DNA of 64,000 nt, from contig OY365809.1 of NCBI GenBank assembly GCA_959347315.1, forward strand, positions 124,001 through 188,000, given 5' to 3'. This document shows, piece after piece, positions 58,175 through 64,000 of the stretch. A model generated the notes under the pieces. It made no database searches. It was not told the origin of the DNA and worked only from the letters and a program-made list of their open reading frames with translations. Origin of the DNA: Bimastos eiseni (Eukaryota > Annelida > Clitellata > Crassiclitellata > Lumbricidae). Position 1 is the first letter of the stretch; each line of letters starts with the position of its first letter. The translations under genes were made by a program, and so were the position numbers.

Positions 58175-58570
58175 AGATGGAGGAAGAGGAGTGATATTGA
58201 GAAGAAGAAGAGGAGAAGATATTGGAAGAAATTAAGGAGGAAGAAGTGTGTGGAGGAAGGAGATTTAGAAGTGGAAGAGAAGGAGGAGGATGGGAGAGGA
58301 GGAAAGGAGTATATATCGAAGGAGGAGGAGGGCAAGGAGATTCCGTAGAAAGGGAAATCGTAGGAGGAGTGGAGTGTTTGGAGAGTGGTCAGAAGATCAT
58401 ATGGAGAAGTAGTAGAAGAAAGAGGAGGGAAAGGAGACGGAGAAGTAAAAGGAGAAGGAGGAGAAGGAGAAGAAGTAGGAGGCGGAAAAGGAGGACAAAA
58501 GTCCGAAGGAGTAGAAGTAAGAGAAGGAGGAGGTAAAGAAGGGGGAAAGGAGAAGGAGGAGAAGGCTGGT
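58175..58570. repeat. Purine tract, GGA/GAAG-rich
   Basis: About 0.4 kb of AGGAGGAGAAGG-type sequence, nearly pyrimidine-free. Confidence 0.92.
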
Positions 58571-58799
58571 GAATATGTGGATCTTCGAGTGCATTTTCTG
58601 TCGGTTGATGTTCGTTCTTTATTGTTCGGTTTCATCCGATGTTGTCTGTTTATCGTCTCATCCGAAATGACGCCTCATCCTATCAGGCACTAAATGACGA
58701 CAGACACACGTAGACTGATACAGACATACACGGACAGATCCATTGATGCTGACACAATTCAGGCAAGCAAACGGACTTAAAGAGACATAGTGACGGCAT

Positions 58800-59345
58800 C
58801 TAGATGCTCACAGCCAGATAGGCAGACGGACAGAGGGACAGAGATGCAGAGAGGTCGAGAGGCAGACAGACAATGGGACAGAGAAGTAGGGGCAGAGAGA
58901 GAGGGACAAAGAGGCAGAGGGACAGAGAAACAGAGGGACCGAGAGGCAGAGGGACATAGAGACAGACAGACAAAGATACAGAGAGGCAGAAAGACAGAGA
59001 GACAGCGGGACAGAGAGAGAGAGAGGGACAGAGAGGCAGACTGACAGGGGAACAGAGAAGTAGGGGGACATTGAGAGAGGGACAGAGATACAGAGAAGTA
59101 GGGGGACAGTGAGAGTGGAGCAGAGATACAGAGAGACAGAGGTACAGAGAGACAGAGGAACCAAGAGGCAGACAGACAGAGGGACAGAGAGGCGGAGGGA
59201 CAGAGAGACAGAGGGACAGAGCGGCAGACAGAGATACAGAGAGGCAGAGGTACAGAGAGACAGAAGGAAGAGAGACAGAGGGATAAAGAGGCAGACAGAC
59301 AGGGGAACAGAGAGGCAGAGAGACAGAGGGACAGAGACAAAAGTC
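58800..59345. repeat. GACAGAGAGGCAGAGG minisatellite
   Basis: Degenerate 8-20-bp units with segmental copies: GGGACAGAGATACAGAG and GAACAGAGAAGTAGGGGGAC recur at about 59050 and 59095. Long frames on both strands are artefacts. Confidence 0.92.
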
Positions 59346-59454
59346 CGACATCGGATGCTATGGCTTAAGTCTCGACGGTTGCCAATGCCTTATTATGAAA
59401 TTTGATGACAGTAGAAGACGATCGTCAATGTGCATGATCAAGACGGGATGGAAA

Positions 59455-59491
59455 GATGATGTAATGGTGATGATGATGCTGATGCTGCTGC

Positions 59492-59522
<31 letters not shown>

Positions 59523-59565
59523 GTTGGTGTTGGTGGTGGTGTTGGTGGTGGTGATTGTTATTGTA
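59455..59565. repeat. GAT/GGT trinucleotide repeat
   Basis: GATGATGATGCTGATG followed by GGTGGTGGTGTTGGTG. Confidence 0.95.
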
Positions 59566-59804
59566 AGGAAGAGAAACAATAGACAGAAACAAGGCTAAAC
59601 AATGGAGAAAAAAGGAAGCATCTTTCCTCAATGCGTCCTGACTCACTTATCAACCTCACTTACTCAAAGACCATAAATAAACTTTGCGAAATCATGCTGA
59701 CATTATTATGTTGGACGCTACAGTTTAAGTCTACCATTTTTCGTTTCATTGCTCGCAAATGAGCCCTCGTCCCGAGGTCCACTATTTTCTACACCTCCTT
59801 CTTT

Positions 59805-60208
59805 TGCCTACTCATCCTTCATTCTACTCTTGCTGCTCCTCCTCTTGATCTTTCTCCTCTTTCTCCTCCTCCTCGTCTTCCTCCTTCTCCCCTTCTCCTC
59901 TTTCTCCTACTCCTCCTCTTCCTCCTCCTCTTCCTCCTTCTCCTACTCCTCCTCCTCCTCCTGATCATCTTTCTTTCTTCCTTCTGCTCCTGCTCCTGCT
60001 CCTCCGCCTCCTCCTCCTTTTCCTCCTCCTCTTCCTCCTCCTCCTCCTCTTCCTTCTCTTCTTCATCCTCTTTCTCCTCCTCCGTCTCCTCCTCTTCTTC
60101 CTCCTCCTCCTCCTCCTCTTCCTTCTCTTCTTCCTCCTCCTCTTCCTTCTCTTCTTCCTCCTCTTCCTCCTCCCCCTCCTCCTCCTTCTCCTCCTCCTCC
60201 AGGCCAGA
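59805..60208. repeat. CTC/CTT pyrimidine tract, 0.4 kb
   Basis: Nearly pure CTCCTCCTCTTCCTC sequence. It supplies the arginine/lysine-rich half of a 196-codon minus frame. Confidence 0.95.
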
Positions 60209-60249
60209 CTTCTTCCATTCGTCGTCCTCTTTAGGTGTTCTGCCTCTGC

Positions 60250-60555
60250 CTTGGTTGATTCAGCTGCGGATGCTGCGCGTCTTCTATGGTTGGTCGACAT
60301 GTATTCGTCGGCGGCTACTAAAGCAGTTGCTGATGCTGCAGTTGCTGATGCTGCGGTTGCTGATGATGCGGTTGCCGCTGCTGCTGCTGATGATGCTGGT
60401 GGCGCTGTTTGGCGTTCGACATGCATCGCTCGACCGATGGTTGAAGCGATGGATGAGCTGCTGCAGTCGTCGTCAGAGTTTCTCACCTCCTTCGCTTCGT
60501 CTCTCGCTTCGTCTCTCGCTTCGTCTACGGACAACGAATTGCCTGCGTAGTCCAA
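60250..60555. other. Open segment with GCTGAT repeats, coding status unclear
   Basis: Open frames exist on both strands. The plus frame (60251-60550) is alanine-rich, with AVADAAVADAAVADDAV from GCTGATGCTGC(A/G)GTT units. The minus frame starts MDYAGNSLSVDEAR and has STIGRAMHVERQ before running into the pyrimidine tract. CTCGCTTCGTCT is tandemly repeated at about 60497-60530. I cannot choose between a real exon and a repeat artefact. Confidence 0.3.
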
Positions 60556-60614
60556 GCAATTCGTGATTGGCCTGGAAAAAGACTGGTGAGCATGCGCACA
60601 GCATCGACTGTTAG

Positions 60615-60945
60615 TTCTCCTCCTCGTCCTCTTCCTCCTCCTCCTCCTCCTCGTCCTCCTCCTCGTCGTCGTCGTTCTCCTCTTCCAGTTTCATTTGGTT
60701 CACAGTGAGAGGTTGCCTTAACGCCGTCACCTGAACTCTATGATGCTAAGTAGTTAATTAGTTAGTCGGTCGCTCTTTTTCCTCCTCTTCATCATATTTA
60801 TCGTCATCCTCATTATCATCACCATCATCATCATCATCACAGGCGGTGGTAGCAACGACCATGTCACTCCTCTCGTCCTCCTCTTCCTCCTCCTCCGCCC
60901 TATCTCCTTCTATCCTCCCGTCCTTCCTTCCGTCCTTGCTTTCTC
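60615..60945. repeat. CCT/CGT and CAT trinucleotide tracts
   Basis: CTCCTCCTCGTCC at 60615-60690, CATCATCATCATCATC at 60823-60840 and CCTTCCTTCCGTCC at about 60915-60940. Confidence 0.88.
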
Positions 60946-61683
60946 TTCCCTCTGCCTTCCTTCTTTTCATCTTTTCGTCCCTCCCTCCATCCTATCCGTT
61001 GGATGACACTCGAAGATTTCAATTGACTCTGGCACCTGTGGCCACTGGAATCGGCGAATGACAACCAAGCCATCTGTTGCTCCTCGAAAGATTGCAACGG
61101 CGCCAAGATCCTCTCCTGAACACTGATTCCCTATCCGTCCGTCGGTTCTTCGTCCCTTCCTTCATTCCTCGCTTCACTGGTGACAACTTGTGAGATACAT
61201 GTATGAAACTGAAGTTAATCGCAGAGACTCGCTGTTCTGTGCTATGCTTTGGTCATCCGTGTATCTAAATAACTGAAATTTGTAAACGATTTCCTTCCAT
61301 GATTTCTCTTTCGTCGGATTCCTAATAAACGCAGATTCGATCGGATTACTTACGAACTGGATTCAAGTGAAAGTCGTTTTCGGATGTAAACCAATTTACA
61401 GCGAACGTCTGTGATTCGACTTCAAAATGTTCAGCTGACAACGCCTACGTATTAGCAACTGCATCTGATTTCAAACAGAGAGAATTAATTGTTATTCTCA
61501 CTGTAAACACAGAGAATTATAAAGAAATATTTACAAATTTACGAAATTAGGCGAATTTAAATTAGGCGCACAGACTTGAGTGAGGTAATGGAGGCGCCAA
61601 TTATGGCCTCCACAGTCATCGAAACGAATTGAACGAGACTGACATACTACGTCCAATGAAGTGACAGATAGAAAGATCTCGAA

Positions 61684-61726
<43 letters not shown>

Positions 61727-62045
61727 CAGACAGAGAGAGACAGAGACAAAGAGAGACAGAGAGAGACAGAGAGGCAGAGAGAGACAGAGATAGAGTGTGT
61801 GGTGGCATTGAACTCGACCGCACTGGGGATAATTAGGCTAAGGATTGGAGGGCATTGAAAGAGAGGCAGAGTATCAGTCAGTGACAGTCACAGATGCGGT
61901 CATCAGCGAATACTGCGTTTTCGATGTGATGTCTGTTGATGTTGGAGACTGCATCGTTCGTCTGGTCTGTAGATGGAGAGAAGGCAACAGGTGTTCTTCG
62001 TCTGAAGTGACAAAGATGACCTACTGATTGATGATGAACTGCTGA
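60946..62045. other. No gene supported; GA tract inside
   Basis: A TATATA/GAGAGA plus GACAGAGAGAGACAG repeat lies at 61685-61795. The rest is mixed sequence; 61800-62045 could be 5' untranslated or promoter sequence for the candidate exon that follows, which is speculative. Confidence 0.45.
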
Positions 62046-62087
62046 AGATGGCAACGGCGACAAAATACGGAGTCGTCGTCGAAGGAT

Positions 62088-62453
62088 ATGCGAGGAGACG
62101 ATAAGGACATGGAGTCTGGCGCTGGGTGTCGGATGAAGGACTCATCGTCATCGTCGTCGTGTCCTTCGGGTACGGGTGGATCAGGTGCCACCCTGGCCAA
62201 CGGACCAACAGCAGCAGCAGGGATAGGAGGAGGAGGGACAGTAGGGAGCGCTCGGTCCAGTCGAAGGACGACGAAGGCAGCCGCTGATTATCGGTTTCGA
62301 AAGGCTGTCTGTCGCGTTCTAATCGCGTTGTCGTTCAAGTCGTTTCGATCGAGGAACGAAGGGTACAGAAGAAGAGAGAGATCGGATTGTTCAGAGGCAT
62401 TCTTTCTTCCAGTTGTTGAAGAGGAACGACCGAGCGAACAGGACGAGATATCG
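62088..62453 (+). CDS. Candidate coding exon ending at a strong splice donor
   Basis: An open frame from ATG 62088 (a second ATG, GGACATGGAG, at 62109 has the better start context) ends at GATATCG|GTGAGA, a strong donor; it would otherwise meet a stop 12 bases later. The product is serine/glycine-rich at first (KDSSSSSSCPSGTGGSG) and then has FRKAVCRVLIALSFKSFRSR, a short amphipathic or hydrophobic stretch with basic flanks, and FFLPVVEEERPSEQDEIS. The GC content is higher than around it. The frame is open upstream to 62046. No domain is recognised. Downstream exons would lie beyond the window or remain unseen. Confidence 0.4.
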
Positions 62454-62464
62454 GTGAGAGACTA

Positions 62465-62742
62465 GTACACATCAACACCACACTCACCACATCCACAACC
62501 TCACTCACCATCTCACTCACTGCCTCCACCACTTCACCTACTATCGCCCACCGCCTCCACCATCTCACCCACCGTCAACCACCACATCCACCACCTCACT
62601 CACCATCACCAACTATCACCCACCACCTCACACACCATCGCCCACCACCTCACGCACCGTCACCCACCACCACACTCACCATCACCCACCATCACACACT
62701 CACCATCACCCACCACCTCATCCACCACTACCACATCTCGTA
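62465..62742. repeat. CACCATCACCCACCACCTCAC repeat
   Basis: Degenerate CAC/CCT units (CACTCACCATCACCCACCAC) cover about 0.28 kb immediately after the candidate splice donor. Confidence 0.92.
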
Positions 62743-64000
62743 TGATTAACTGAAAATACGGAATACCAGTAGGCCTACATTGTTAGTAGTGACAAAAATG
62801 TCGATTCTACCTCAGTCACGAGTTCTGTGGCGTAGCACATAACTGGGACATGCTTACGTAGGCGGAGTTTAGTTGATTGAGCAGATATGATTGGTAGCAG
62901 CCTGCTGGATGGCCAAAGCAAATGTCCTGTTGATTGACAGTTGGTTGTTGAAGTTGACAAGCAGACCCTCACATACACCTAAACAACCCACTCACAACAC
63001 ACAAAAACACACATGATGCTGAAAGAGAGAGACAGAGAGACAGAAAGAGAGAGAGAGAGAGAAACATTTGCATACTTAATTATTACTTATCATCCACTCC
63101 AATGTAGCACCCTTGAGAAATTTTCTTGTGTGGGAGGTTAGACTTTAGAGAGACTTTAGTCAGTAAATGCGTCTATTTACCGGAGCAGGGTGCTTGTTAC
63201 GCATTCAGGCTTATCAAAGGGGCGGTGTTCCATTGGGGCAGCCGATGATGTTGCTTAACGGCAGTCTCACATCCACTCCGTCTAACCTCAATGTTGTAAA
63301 AGCGCATTGGTTCACAAGGAAGTCATTTCACTTACTATTTCTATTGTTAGGATTTTGTGCTTTGACTGATTAGCGTATAATTTCTTGAGTCTAGGATGAC
63401 TGAATATCAAAACTAAGCGGCTGTTTTATTTCTTACATGTTCATTAGATTCTTTGAAAATGTACAATCTCTTTGAACCCTACTCAATGGTCGTAAATATG
63501 TTGATACCCTGCAGCGTCTAGGGTAGAGGAGCCAACGCATTTCGTCATGTCTTCTTCATTGGGGACAGAATTGTTACCAAAGCAAAATAAGCACAACCTT
63601 CATCGGCAGAATTCAGTTGAGATCTTTAGAGAATTGACGAAAATTCGCCAGTTATCTTCTGGAATCCATTGGCGGTTCAAAGTTTTGGACGGATTCGAGG
63701 CTTATCGACCACTAAATGCGCCAGATTCGCCTCTATAAGAGTCGATCTTTTTGGTTAGGTATGACTGTGCCTTAGCGTCGTGTAGCAGAGCAGAGACGAC
63801 GAAGACGTAAGAAGACTTAGTTGAATTAACGATCGATTCAACTGTTGACATTAGCACCATTGAAAGCTCTTCTGTACAACGCCCAATAAAAAGTATCCCA
63901 CCGAACGAACAAACGGACGGAAAAACAGGCAAATGGATGGAATGATGGACAGACGGACAAACGGAAGAATGGATGAATGGACGGAAGAATAAACAAATGG
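62743..64000. other. No gene supported
   Basis: A GA microsatellite lies at 63022-63062 and a degenerate GGAC/GGAT/CAAA repeat at about 63905-64000. Frames at 63167-63373 and 63547-63738 have no recognisable motif. Confidence 0.5.

Noticed and set aside
59965..60555. 196-codon minus frame, acidic/alanine-rich then arginine-rich
   Set aside because: Half of it is the translated pyrimidine tract and the other half overlaps GCTGAT repeats. Coding status could not be supported, so it is listed only as unclear.

Overview
This window looks like non-coding DNA from a metazoan genome, most likely an invertebrate. The reasons are a THAP/P-element-type transposase, CR1/L2-like and RTE-like non-LTR retrotransposons, hAT-like elements, a Polinton/Maverick with animal-type capsid genes, many MITE-like palindromes, very abundant micro- and minisatellites, and a few exon-like islands with GT/AG borders. 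Nothing is bacterial: there are no operons, Shine-Dalgarno sites or rRNA genes. I cannot name the species.

Layout. 1-8.4 kb: telomere-like TTAGGG motifs, a 180-bp tandem duplication, a broken but nearly full-length P-element-like transposase (about 1.2-3.7 kb), a possible host exon (6.47-6.73 kb), a LINE fragment and a GGAT-type satellite. 8.4-21 kb: mostly empty, with CR1-like LINE 3' ends, a 459-bp MITE with 9-bp target duplications (15.8-16.3 kb), and an RTE-like LINE with an inverted 5' half, nested in an inverted-repeat DNA element (17.9-20.2 kb). 21-27.5 kb: CpG-containing diverged repeats and simple repeats. 27.5-36.5 kb: a minisatellite interrupted by a 7,971-bp Polinton/Maverick and, 480 bp upstream of it, by an 81-bp miniature with the same ends. 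36.5-47 kb: pyrimidine/purine tracts, a hAT transposase pseudogene, a hAT-like element inserted in the 3' tail of a LINE, and a second possible host exon (45.6 kb). 47-53 kb: MITEs and a minus-strand CR1/L2-like reverse transcriptase pseudogene. 53-60 kb: homogeneous 30-, 18- and 25-bp minisatellites and purine/pyrimidine tracts. 60-64 kb: a possible coding exon with a strong splice donor (62.1-62.45 kb).

The Polinton is the main content. Between inverted repeats of about 0.75 kb and 6-bp target duplications it carries, left to right, a RING-finger protein, the A32/FtsK-like packaging ATPase, a small basic protein, a conserved Polinton protein, a retroviral-type integrase, an N-terminally truncated penton-like minor capsid protein, a small pVI-like protein, the double-jelly-roll major capsid protein and an adenain-type protease. 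Most genes carry stops or frameshifts, and no protein-primed DNA polymerase is visible, so this is a dead, internally deleted copy of a virus-like element. All the transposase and reverse transcriptase genes recognised here are broken; the only possible host coding sequence is the candidate exons, which have no recognised homology.
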